Source of the DNA: Ruminococcus sp. | GTDB lineage: Bacteria > Bacillota > Clostridia > Oscillospirales > Ruminococcaceae | NCBI GenBank assembly: GCA_023667165.1 | Contig: JAMPAO010000001.1 | Coordinates: 1 to 5,950, forward strand | DNA: 5,950 nt | Direction: 5' to 3' | Shown: positions 1-5,223 of the stretch, one piece after another | How positions within the stretch are numbered: position 1 is the first letter of the stretch | Layout: every line of letters begins with the position of its first letter | Program-made: the position numbers and the translations under genes | Notes under the pieces: model-generated | Told to the model about the DNA's origin: nothing | Databases searched by the model: none | The model's input: only the letters and a program-made list of their open reading frames with translations

Positions 1-55
1 GAGCATCTGCCTTACAAGCAGAGGGTCATAGGTTCGAGCCCTATTGTTCCCACCA
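1..55 (+). tRNA. tRNA-Val (UAC), 5' end missing
   Basis: The window opens inside the D arm. The anticodon stem TCTGC/GCAGA encloses the loop CTTACAA with anticodon TAC at 13-15. A normal T arm with GGTTCGAGCC follows, then discriminator A52 and an encoded CCA at 53-55. About 21 nt of a normal 76-nt tRNA lie upstream of the window. It is the first visible member of a co-directional array of four tRNAs, so the operon promoter is also outside the window. Confidence 0.95.
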
Positions 56-61
56 AGGCTA

Positions 62-89
62 ATGTGGAATCGGTTCTCCGATTCCACAT
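62..89 (+). other. Perfect 12-bp hairpin between two tRNAs
   Basis: ATGTGGAATCGG (62-73) pairs perfectly with 78-89 around the loop TTCT. It fills most of the 42-nt gap between tRNA-Val and tRNA-Asp. No T-run follows (the next bases are AATAATCC), so it is not a standard terminator. The other gaps in this array are only 5 nt. It may be a processing signal or a partial attenuator within the polycistronic tRNA precursor; that role is inferred. Confidence 0.7.
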
Positions 90-97
90 AATAATCC

Positions 98-174
98 GGC
101 CCGGTAGTTCAGTTGGTTAGAACGCCGCCCTGTCACGGCGGAGGTCGTGGGTTCGAGTCCCATCCGGGTCGCCA
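98..174 (+). tRNA. tRNA-Asp (GUC)
   Basis: A complete 77-nt cloverleaf. The acceptor arm GGCCCGG pairs with CCGGGTC (one G-T pair), followed by discriminator G171 and CCA at 172-174. The anticodon stem CCGCC/GGCGG carries the loop CTGTCAC with anticodon GTC at 132-134. The T arm contains GTTCGAGTC. It lies 5 nt upstream of tRNA-Phe in the same precursor. Confidence 0.98.
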
Positions 175-179
175 TTTTT

Positions 180-255
180 GCTTCTGTAGCTCAGTCGGTA
201 GAGCAGGGGACTGAAAATCCCCGTGTCGATGGTTCGATTCCGTCCGGAAGCACCA
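180..255 (+). tRNA. tRNA-Phe (GAA)
   Basis: A complete 76-nt cloverleaf. The acceptor GCTTCTG pairs with CGGAAGC (one T-G pair), with discriminator A252 and encoded CCA at 253-255. The anticodon stem GGGGA/TCCCC holds the loop CTGAAAA with anticodon GAA at 213-215. It sits 5 nt after tRNA-Asp and 5 nt before tRNA-Gly, the spacing of a co-transcribed array. Confidence 0.98.
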
Positions 256-260
256 ATCAT

Positions 261-336
261 GCGGATTTAGCTCATCCGGTAGAGCGCCACCTTGCCAAGG
301 TGGAGGTAGCGAGTTCGAGCCTCGTAATCCGCTCCA
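261..336 (+). tRNA. tRNA-Gly (GCC)
   Basis: A complete 76-nt cloverleaf. The acceptor GCGGATT pairs with AATCCGC, with discriminator T333 and encoded CCA at 334-336. The anticodon stem CCACC/GGTGG holds the loop TTGCCAA with anticodon GCC at 294-296. It is the last tRNA of the array; the terminator hairpin begins 6 nt later. Confidence 0.98.
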
Positions 337-341
337 TGATT

Positions 342-370
342 CGTCGAGACAATAGTCTCGGCGTTTTTTT
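342..370 (+). terminator. Rho-independent terminator of the tRNA operon
   Basis: CGTCGAGAC (342-350) pairs with GTCTCGGCG (355-363), with one T-G wobble, around the loop AATA. Seven T follow directly (364-370). It closes the tRNA operon. Only 29 nt separate it from the next start codon, so some read-through may feed the genes downstream. Confidence 0.92.
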
Positions 371-399
371 ATCCGCGTAATGAAAGGGTGATCGGGATC

Positions 400-786
400 A
401 TGAAAAAAACATTGGATATCTGTTCTCTGCTGTGCGGGGTAACGGCGCTGCTGTCGCTGGTTTTCGGGATAAGGGCAATGTCGGGCGGCAGCTTTTTTGT
501 GGGTCTGCGTATGTTCGGTATGGCTGAAAGAGGAACGTTTATGGGATTTATCGGAAATCTTCTGGGGATCGCCGTCGGTTGTCTGGGGTTCGGCTCCATG
601 GCTGTATGCGGCTTTTCCGGTTCGGTAAAGCTGCGCAAAAACGGCTTCATATACGGTCTTGTCATGACGGCGCTGTGTATAATTTCCGCCATAGCCGCAC
701 TTATAGCGCGCGATTTTACCGTGGGCGATATTTTTATCGCCGCTCTCCCCGCAGTATATACGTTTGCCATGCTGAAAACCGCCTGA
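400..786 (+). CDS. Small hypothetical membrane protein, four predicted helices
   Basis: A 128-residue protein I do not recognise. It starts MKKT and shows four hydrophobic stretches at about residues 5-24, 47-70, 83-103 and 109-125. Between helices 1 and 2 lies a Gly/Met/Phe-rich loop, and a short basic turn (KLRKN, 77-81) precedes helix 3. No catalytic motif is visible. The start is set at ATG 400 because AAAGGG (383-388) followed by TGATC resembles the complement of the 16S 3' end at about 11 nt spacing. An in-frame GTG at 388 lies inside that ribosome site and is a poor start. The gene begins 29 nt after the tRNA terminator with no clear promoter of its own, and ends 50 nt before the VanY-type gene, so the two may be co-transcribed. 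It is very probably a real gene, but its function is unknown. Confidence 0.75.
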   Translation: MKKTLDICSLLCGVTALLSLVFGIRAMSGGSFFVGLRMFGMAERGTFMGFIGNLLGIAVGCLGFGSMAVCGFSGSVKLRKNGFIYGLVMTALCIISAIAALIARDFTVGDIFIAALPAVYTFAMLKTA

Positions 787-836
787 CGAAAATGCGGGTT
801 CGATATCTCCCAACTATGAAAGAAAGTACATATGCT

Positions 837-1922
837 ATGATGATGAAAAAAATATTACCCGTATTTGCTTCGGCAGTTCTTTTCGCCGCCTGCGCCGCAG
901 TGGGGGAGGATATCCCCGACGGGACGGACGCCGTCCCCGCCGCAGCTTACGCGGACGAGCCGCAAAGAGCGTATGACGGCGGCGGTCATTCCGATACTGT
1001 ATCGGAGGACGCTCCCGAATACGACATTACAGACGTTATAAAAAAAGCCGGTACCGCACCGGCGGATGACGGATATTACGAAAGCGGGACAGCCGAGGAT
1101 ACCGCCTCGGAGGCAGAGCTTGACGGTACGCCCGAAACAGGCGGCGGCATAAGCTCTGTCAGCCTTACCTTTTACAGCGTATCGCTGAGGGAGGGCGAAA
1201 GCAGAATGCCCATTGTTTCCATGCTTCCCGAAAGCGCTCCCGACAAGTCCGAAATATGGACAAGCTCCGACAGCGCGGTAGCTCGGGTGGACGAGCTGGG
1301 GAACATTACAGCCGTTTCGGAGGGCAGATGCGTGGTCACGGTAAGAGCGGCTGCGGCTCCGCAGGCGTACGCCGAGGTGGAGGTGACGGTAGAACCCGAA
1401 CCGCAGCTTACATATATTGACGGGATACTTATTGCGAACAAGACCTACGCTCTCCCGTCGGACTATAATCCCGGGGTCGACCCCGAGGCAAAGGCGGCTT
1501 TTGATGAAATGCAGGCTGCCGCTTCGGAGGAGGGACTGAACATATATATTTCCTCCGGCTTCCGCTCATACGAGTATCAGGCTGGGCTTTACGAGGGCTA
1601 CGTCAAGCGCAGCGGCAAAGCCGAGGCCGACAGATATTCCGCGCGCCCCGGGCATTCGGAGCATCAGACGGGACTTGCTTTCGATATGAACACCATTGAC
1701 ATGACCTTTGCCGATACCGCAGAGTATGAATGGGTAAAGAAGCACTGCGCCGAATACGGATTTATAATAAGATATCCCGAGGACGGCGAGGAGATCACGG
1801 GATATATGTACGAGCCGTGGCATATAAGATATCTCGGCAGAGAAACGGCGGAAAAGGTTTTCGGCAGCGGACTTACTCTGGAAGAATATCTGGGTATAGA
1901 TTCGGTGTACAGATTAGATTAG
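837..1922 (+). CDS. Exported VanY-type D,D-carboxypeptidase with Big2-like domain
   Basis: A 361-residue secreted enzyme predicted to cleave the terminal D-Ala of peptidoglycan stem peptides. Residues 1-19 form a signal peptide (MMMKKILPVF, hydrophobic core, then FAAC). Cys19 suggests a lipoprotein, but Phe at -3 is unusual for a lipobox. Residues about 25-104 are an Asp/Glu/Ala/Thr-rich linker. Residues about 105-185 resemble a bacterial Ig-like Big2 domain (WTSSDSAVARVDELGNITAV). Residues about 192-350 match the M15B (VanY/DacB) fold: SGFRS with Arg243; SEHQTGLAFD, giving zinc ligand His276 and Asp283; and EPWHIRY with catalytic Glu326 and zinc ligand His329. All expected active-site residues are present, so it should be active. 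The start is uncertain: ATG occurs at 816, 837, 840 and 843. I chose 837 because the weak AGAAAG at 821-826 is suitably spaced. Vancomycin resistance is not implied, since no vanHAX or vanRS genes are nearby; general wall remodelling is more likely. Confidence 0.9.
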   Translation: MMMKKILPVFASAVLFAACAAVGEDIPDGTDAVPAAAYADEPQRAYDGGGHSDTVSEDAPEYDITDVIKKAGTAPADDGYYESGTAEDTASEAELDGTPETGGGISSVSLTFYSVSLREGESRMPIVSMLPESAPDKSEIWTSSDSAVARVDELGNITAVSEGRCVVTVRAAAAPQAYAEVEVTVEPEPQLTYIDGILIANKTYALPSDYNPGVDPEAKAAFDEMQAAASEEGLNIYISSGFRSYEYQAGLYEGYVKRSGKAEADRYSARPGHSEHQTGLAFDMNTIDMTFADTAEYEWVKKHCAEYGFIIRYPEDGEEITGYMYEPWHIRYLGRETAEKVFGSGLTLEEYLGIDSVYRLD

Positions 1923-1947
1923 AAAGTAAGATGTAAGAGTAAGAGGG

Positions 1948-1970
1948 TCAAGCCTGCGGCTTGAATTTTA
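1948..1970 (+). other. Short hairpin after the VanY-type gene
   Basis: TCAAGCC (1948-1954) pairs perfectly with GGCTTGA (1958-1964) around a 3-nt loop, followed by the T-rich tail ATTTTA. It lies 25 nt after the stop codon and just ahead of the stronger terminator at 1981-2021. It could be a weak first terminator or a 3'-end stabiliser. Its right arm contains one of the four GGCTTGAA copies in this window. Confidence 0.5.
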
Positions 1971-1980
1971 TAGCTTTATA

Positions 1981-2021
1981 AAAAACGGGAAGCAGGCTTG
2001 AAACTTGCTTCCCGTTTTTTT
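1981..2021. terminator. Bidirectional rho-independent terminator between convergent genes
   Basis: AAAAACGGGAAGCA (1981-1994) pairs with 2006-2019 around an 11-nt loop. T-rich sequence follows on the plus strand (2015-2021), and the A-run on the left provides the U-tract for transcripts from the right. It sits between the VanY-type gene (stop at 1922) and the minus-strand gene ending at 2025, and should stop both transcripts. Confidence 0.9.
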
Positions 2022-2024
2022 ATT

Positions 2025-2666
2025 TTAACGTCGGCTTTCTTCATAGTTGAATTTTTTGCCGCGCAGACCAGTATTTATCCGCCATATGTCCAGCGTGCGC
2101 CCCGTCCGCTTCATTTTCGAGGAGCTTGACACCAGATCCAGCGTCATTATTATCATAAGACCGCTTCCGAGAATGTCCGCAGTCTGCGGTTCTATCCCCT
2201 GCAAAACGTCCATTATAGGTTCGAAATGATCCATAAAGCTCATTATGATCACCGTAAATCCGATACTTGTGAAAACGGAGGTGTAGCGGGTCATATGCAG
2301 GGGCAGGGACGTATAATCCCAAAGTATTATTCCGTAAGCCTTTTCAATAAACGTTCCCAGCAGTATCTCCCCTATGCTCACGCAGAGGAAAACCATTATA
2401 AAATACGCTGCCGTTCTCAGCTCCGCGTCGTTATAGACCGAGGAATCCTTGTATGTACGGGGATTTTCGGGAGTTCCCAGAAGCAGATAAAAACCCATTA
2501 CCGTAAGTCCGTACCCCAAAAGGAAGGGCGCGTGCATATTGCGGTTGTCCATATAGCCTTTTCTAACCGACAGCCAAATATTTTCAAGAGCAAAGCCGAG
2601 AAACGATATTACCGCCGTCATGATCATCATTGTGCTTATATTGTAGGTTATTTCCGATAATTTCAT
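2025..2666 (-). CDS. CmpB-like (putative ABC transporter type IV family) membrane protein
   Basis: A 213-residue integral membrane protein with hydrophobic segments near residues 13-31, 47-64, 86-107, 131-148 and 164-180, and a basic C-terminal tail. Two stretches match, from memory, the signature of the CmpB/DUF1113 family (PF06541): FLGFALENIWLSVRKG followed by NRNMHAPFLLGYG (residues 22-53; family pattern FLGWxxE...NRGxLxGPxxPIYG), and GTFIEKAYGIILWDYTSLPL (104-123). Biochemical function in the family is essentially unknown despite the transporter label. The start is set at ATG 2666, with AGGA and AAAGGA just upstream on the minus strand. A 30-residue upstream extension is rejected because it would run through the promoter. 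A consensus promoter lies at 2728-2756, and a shared terminator follows the stop. The second half diverges from the usual Gly-Arg-Ile motif (it reads HMTRYTSVFTS), so it may be a divergent subgroup. Confidence 0.85.
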   Translation of the reverse strand: MKLSEITYNISTMMIMTAVISFLGFALENIWLSVRKGYMDNRNMHAPFLLGYGLTVMGFYLLLGTPENPRTYKDSSVYNDAELRTAAYFIMVFLCVSIGEILLGTFIEKAYGIILWDYTSLPLHMTRYTSVFTSIGFTVIIMSFMDHFEPIMDVLQGIEPQTADILGSGLMIIMTLDLVSSSSKMKRTGRTLDIWRINTGLRGKKFNYEESRR

Positions 2667-2727
2667 TTTCCTGACCGTCCTTTCAAAAAAATTCACGAAA
2701 TCGCCGACAATTATTTTGTTAATAGGT

Positions 2728-2756
2728 ATTATATAGCAGAAAAAAAGCCTTGTCAA
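2728..2756 (-). promoter_or_regulatory. Consensus sigma-A promoter for the CmpB-like gene
   Basis: Read on the minus strand, a perfect TTGACA (2751-2756) and a perfect TATAAT (2728-2733) are separated by exactly 17 bp. Transcription would start near 2721, giving a leader of about 55 nt before ATG 2666. Both hexamers and the spacer are ideal, implying strong expression unless repressed. Confidence 0.93.
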
Positions 2757-2798
2757 TGTGCATTTATACTAAAAAAATGTAAATTTATTCGGAATATA

Positions 2799-2827
2799 TT
2801 GACATTTTCCGAGATATCTGATATTAT
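2799..2827 (+). promoter_or_regulatory. Sigma-A promoter for ddh
   Basis: TTGACA (2799-2804), a 17-bp spacer and TATTAT (2822-2827). Transcription should start near 2834, leaving a leader of about 106 nt before the ddh ATG. It is divergent from the promoter at 2728-2756; the two -35 boxes are 42 bp apart across an AT-rich spacer where a shared regulator could bind. Confidence 0.88.
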
Positions 2828-2842
2828 AAAAAGTAAGGAATT

Positions 2843-2928
2843 TGCAGGAAAAATATATCCGTCCTGCATTTTCTCATATAATAATATTGGATCTGTCCTA
2901 AGCTTTGCGGACGGATCGGTTACAGGAG
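2843..2928 (+). promoter_or_regulatory. Structured ddh leader with competing hairpins
   Basis: Three pairings share arms. (1) TGCAGGA 2843-2849 with TCCTGCA 2862-2868. (2) ATCCGTCC 2857-2864 with GGACGGAT 2909-2916. (3) GATCTGTCC 2890-2898 with GGACGGATC 2909-2917, with one T-G wobble. Pairing 2 excludes both 1 and 3. In addition TCCTG (2862-2866) is complementary to CAGGA (2923-2927), which overlaps the ddh ribosome site AGGAG (2924-2928). This arrangement could control translation initiation. It is too short, and lacks the recognisable core, for a lysine riboswitch. The pairings are seen; the regulatory role is inferred. Confidence 0.45.
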
Positions 2929-2939
2929 ATCGATATCAA

Positions 2940-3920
2940 ATGACTGTGAGAATAGGTATTTTGGGTTACGGAAATCTCGGCAAGGGCGTTGAATACGCGG
3001 TCAGCCAAAACAAGGATATGACCCTTGCGGCTGTGTTTACCCGCCGCGATCCCGAAAAGGTGAATATTATTACAAAGGGCGTTCCCGTTTATCCCGCCGC
3101 GGAGGCTAAGGCTCATGCATCGGAAATAGACGTGCTGATCCTTTGCGGAGGAAGCGCCAACGATCTGCCCGAGCAGACGCCCGAATATGCAAAATATTTC
3201 AACGTGGTGGACAGCTTCGACACCCATGCGAGAATACCGGAGCATTTTGCAAGCGTTGACGCTGCCGCAAAGGCTTCGGGCAAGGTGGGTATCATTTCAA
3301 TAGGCTGGGATCCGGGACTTTTTTCGCTGATGAGAATGTACGGAAACGCTGTTCTTCCCTGCGGAAACGATCACACGTTCTGGGGCAAGGGCGTCAGCCA
3401 GGGGCATTCGGACGCCATAAGGCGGGTAAAGGGCGTTAAAAACGGCAAGCAGTACACCATTCCCGTCGCCGAGGCTCTTGAAAGGGTAAGAAACGGCGAG
3501 GATCCCGTGCTTACCGCCCGTCAGAAGCACACGAGAGAATGCTTTGTCGTACCCGAGGAGGGCGCGGATACTGCGCAGATCGAAAAGGATATCAAGACCA
3601 TGCCCAACTATTTTTCCGATTACGACACCACGGTGCATTTCATCACCGAGGAGGAGCTTGAAAGAGATCACGGCGGCATCCCGCACGGCGGATTCGTTAT
3701 CCGCTCGGGAAAAACGGGAGGCGGCAGCGGACACGTTATGGAATTCAGTTTGAAGCTGGAGTCAAACCCCGAATTTACCGCAAGCGTTATCGCTGCGTTT
3801 GCAAGAGCCGCTTACAGGCTCAGCCTTGAGGGCGCAAGCGGCTGCAAAACCATTTTCGATATCCCTCCCGCGTATCTTTGCTCTCAAAGCGGCGAGGAGC
3901 TGAGAGCGCATATGCTGTAA
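2940..3920 (+). CDS. ddh: meso-Diaminopimelate D-dehydrogenase
   Basis: A 326-residue cytoplasmic NADPH-dependent enzyme (EC 1.4.1.16). It makes meso-2,6-diaminopimelate in one step from tetrahydrodipicolinate and ammonia, bypassing the succinylase/acetylase branch, and so supplies peptidoglycan cross-links and lysine. The length equals the usual size of the family. Residues 5-16 are the Rossmann dinucleotide loop (IGILGYGNLGKG). CGGSANDLPEQTPEYA, SIGWDPG (around Trp123-Asp124), HTFWGKGVSQGHSDAIRR (145-162), MPNYF (221-225) and HGGIPHGG (244-251) align closely, from memory, with the Corynebacterium glutamicum enzyme, including the substrate-contacting regions. The start is ATG 2940, with AGGAG at 2924-2928 (11-nt spacing). 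An open frame extends back to 2799 but runs through the promoter. The gene is monocistronic with a strong promoter and a structured leader. No strong terminator is visible after the stop. Confidence 0.97.
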   Translation: MTVRIGILGYGNLGKGVEYAVSQNKDMTLAAVFTRRDPEKVNIITKGVPVYPAAEAKAHASEIDVLILCGGSANDLPEQTPEYAKYFNVVDSFDTHARIPEHFASVDAAAKASGKVGIISIGWDPGLFSLMRMYGNAVLPCGNDHTFWGKGVSQGHSDAIRRVKGVKNGKQYTIPVAEALERVRNGEDPVLTARQKHTRECFVVPEEGADTAQIEKDIKTMPNYFSDYDTTVHFITEEELERDHGGIPHGGFVIRSGKTGGGSGHVMEFSLKLESNPEFTASVIAAFARAAYRLSLEGASGCKTIFDIPPAYLCSQSGEELRAHML

Positions 3921-3928
3921 CAGGTTTT

Positions 3929-3941
3929 CGGCTTGAAGCCG
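3929..3941. other. Small palindrome after ddh
   Basis: CGGCTTGAAGCCG forms a 5-bp stem with a 3-nt loop, 8 nt after the ddh stop. No T-run follows on either strand, so it is unlikely to terminate transcription efficiently. It contains the third of four GGCTTGAA copies seen in intergenic DNA here. Confidence 0.4.
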
Positions 3942-3978
3942 GTATAAGCATGAGGGGGGTTAAATTTTCAAAATGCTA

Positions 3979-4007
3979 TTGTAATTTATAAAATTATGTG
4001 TTATAAT
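3979..4007 (+). promoter_or_regulatory. Extended -10 promoter for the acidic membrane protein
   Basis: TTGTAA (3979-3984; four of six consensus bases), a 17-bp spacer and a perfect TATAAT (4002-4007), preceded by TG at 3999-4000, giving an extended -10 element. Transcription would start near 4014, with a leader of about 63 nt. That leader contains a small TTTGG/CCAAA hairpin at 4023-4038. Confidence 0.85.
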
Positions 4008-4076
4008 ATGTTATACGGAAGTTTTGGCTTGAACCAAACCCCAACAAGAATTTGAAATCAGGAGATGATTGCTGTT

Positions 4077-4388
4077 ATGAAAAACGCACTTGGTATAGCT
4101 TTCCTGTCAATGCTTGCGGCTGCTGCCGGAGCGGCGGCGGCTGTATATGCGATCAAAAAGAGAGATGAGCTGGAGCAGTACGACTACAGCTTTGACGATG
4201 ACGACGAGATATTCTTCGGCGACGGCGAATGCAGCGGCTGCGGTGACGGGGAAGACGCGGAGGAGGAGGACGTTTCCCGTTTCTCCGAAAGCGAATCCGA
4301 GCTTGCCGCTCTTGACGGAGCGGAGGAAGACGATTTTACGCCGCCCCCGTTCACTGCCGGCGAAAAATCCGGCGGTCCCGATTTCTGA
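4077..4388 (+). CDS. Small acidic single-helix membrane protein
   Basis: A 103-residue protein I do not recognise. Residues 4-26 form one Ala-rich hydrophobic helix, immediately followed by KKR (27-29). This predicts an anchor with its C-terminal part in the cytoplasm by the positive-inside rule. Alternatively the helix could act as a signal anchor. The remaining about 75 residues are extremely acidic (for example DDDDE at 40-44 and EDAEEED at 59-65), contain one CSGC motif at 52-55, and end in a Pro-rich tail; they are probably disordered. Start: AGGAG (4060-4064) is 12 nt before ATG 4077. An in-frame ATG at 4065 abuts that site and is unlikely. The gene is monocistronic, with a clear promoter and terminator, which supports it being real. 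Possible roles include metal or cation buffering or a scaffold, but none is demonstrated. Confidence 0.75.
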   Translation: MKNALGIAFLSMLAAAAGAAAAVYAIKKRDELEQYDYSFDDDDEIFFGDGECSGCGDGEDAEEEDVSRFSESESELAALDGAEEDDFTPPPFTAGEKSGGPDF

Positions 4389-4394
4389 TAAAGC

Positions 4395-4430
4395 AAAGAC
4401 CCGACGGTTGATCATCCGCCGGGTCTTTAT
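4395..4430. terminator. Terminator, probably bidirectional
   Basis: AAAGACCCGACGG (4395-4407) pairs with CCGCCGGGTCTTT (4416-4428), with one A-C mismatch, around the 8-nt loop TTGATCAT. A T-rich stretch (TTTATATT) follows on the plus strand. On the minus strand the exit sequence is TTTGCTTT, a weaker U-tract. It lies 6 nt after the stop of the acidic protein gene and is shared with the convergent lipoprotein gene. Confidence 0.85.
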
Positions 4431-4434
4431 ATTA

Positions 4435-4481
4435 GGGCGTACCGACGCTATCCGAAATGCTCGGATTGCGTCAACACGCCC
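4435..4481. repeat. 47-nt bulged hairpin between convergent genes
   Basis: Three stacked helices fold on one axis: GGGCGT/ACGCCC (4435-4440 with 4476-4481), a 3x3 internal loop, GACGC/GCGTC (4444-4448 with 4468-4472), a T-T mismatch, then ATCCGA/TCGGAT (4450-4455 with 4461-4466) and a 5-nt loop. Neither strand has a T-run next to it, so it is not a plain terminator. It starts 5 nt from the end of the minus-strand lipoprotein gene. It may be a REP/MITE-like short palindrome or an RNA-stabilising 3' end. Confidence 0.65.
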
Positions 4482-4486
4482 CGGTA

Positions 4487-5191
4487 TTATTCCTCGTTAT
4501 CGGCTTCGGAAGCGGGAACGTCAGCCATGCTTATTTCCAGCTCTTCGAGATAAAATCCCGCGTCGGGAACGGTTTTCAGAAAATTCTGGGCTGCCTTGGG
4601 ATCGCCCGACAAAATGGAAACGGCGGCTTTATTGCTGGGGACGTCCGCGAAATATTCGTACACGCCGAATTCCGGCTCTAACAGCTCAGCCGCCCGTCTG
4701 CCTATTTCGGTAAGCTCGTTGAGGGATTTTGACACGGTAACATAGCGCACGCAGGTGTATTCGGAGAGCAGATCCCTGTAAAAATCCGAGGGACTGTAGG
4801 TTGTTATCGCCACAAACAGCGTTCCTCCATAGCTGTAGCTGCCGCTGTAGTCGTCGGGATACGTGCCGTTGTTTTCCGTATCGAATGCGGAATTGAGCCT
4901 GATATAGGCGTTTTCCGGAGTATCCTCAAAGGGGAGAGCCGTGGTCTGCTCCGTTTCCGGCTCCGTTTCGGCTGTTGTTTCCGTCGTTACGGTATCGGAA
5001 ACGGTTTCCGATACTGTTTCCGAGGAAACGGGCGGCGCTTCGCCTACTGCGGAGGCGGTGTAATATATGGATTTATAAGTAACGGTCGAGGGTACGGTTT
5101 CGGCTGTATCCGATCCCTCGCCGTAAACGCCGCATGCCGTCAGCATTGCGGCGAAAGCGGCGGGCAGCAAAACGATAAATATTTTACGCAC
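4487..5191 (-). CDS. Putative lipoprotein with Thr/Glu-rich linker, function unknown
   Basis: A 234-residue exported protein. A 19-residue signal peptide (MRKIFIVLLP, hydrophobic core) ends in a good lipobox, LTAC, with Cys20 as the lipidated residue. Residues about 56-84 are a Ser/Thr/Glu/Val-rich low-complexity linker (SETVSETVSDTV), typical of a wall-spanning spacer. Residues about 92-225 form the only globular part. The order of elements (YPDDYSGSYSYGGTLFVAIT, then VRYVTVSKSLNELTEI, then FADVPSNKAAVSI) loosely resembles the prodomain-like segment of S1-type proteases such as alpha-lytic protease, but no protease domain follows. This is a tentative pattern match. The start is GTG 5191: on the minus strand AAAGGA lies 9 nt upstream and the signal peptide begins right there. 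The 39-residue upstream extension has no support. It is transcribed from the promoter at 5294-5322 and is convergent with the acidic-protein gene. Confidence 0.8.
   Translation of the reverse strand: MRKIFIVLLPAAFAAMLTACGVYGEGSDTAETVPSTVTYKSIYYTASAVGEAPPVSSETVSETVSDTVTTETTAETEPETEQTTALPFEDTPENAYIRLNSAFDTENNGTYPDDYSGSYSYGGTLFVAITTYSPSDFYRDLLSEYTCVRYVTVSKSLNELTEIGRRAAELLEPEFGVYEYFADVPSNKAAVSILSGDPKAAQNFLKTVPDAGFYLEELEISMADVPASEADNEE
4992..5014. repeat. Perfect 23-nt palindrome inside the lipoprotein linker
   Basis: GTATCGGAAAC (4992-5002) is the exact reverse complement of 5004-5014, with one central G. It encodes residues 60-67 (VSETVSDT) of the lipoprotein. It may simply reflect the codons of a repetitive linker. 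A related 17-nt palindrome sits in the linker of the VanY-type gene at 990-1006. Confidence 0.7.
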
Positions 5192-5223
5192 AAATATCGA
5201 TCCTTTCAGAAAAAAACCCGTTG

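Noticed and set aside
133..813. Long minus-strand open frame of 226 codons across the tRNA array and first gene
   Set aside because: It is antisense to four clear tRNAs and a membrane protein gene, with low-complexity composition; it is a shadow of functional RNA genes.
837..1922. Vancomycin resistance determinant
   Set aside because: VanY-like enzymes are common housekeeping wall enzymes; no vanHAX, vanRS or vanZ genes are present.
2667..2756. 30-residue extension of the CmpB-like protein
   Set aside because: It would be translated from the promoter itself; ATG 2666 has Shine-Dalgarno sequence directly upstream.
2799..2939. 47-residue N-terminal extension of ddh
   Set aside because: It would start at the -35 box and include the -10 box. 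The ribosome site and family length both place the start at 2940.
2834..2939. Lysine riboswitch (L box) upstream of ddh
   Set aside because: The leader is about 106 nt, shorter than an L box, and no recognisable five-helix core is seen.
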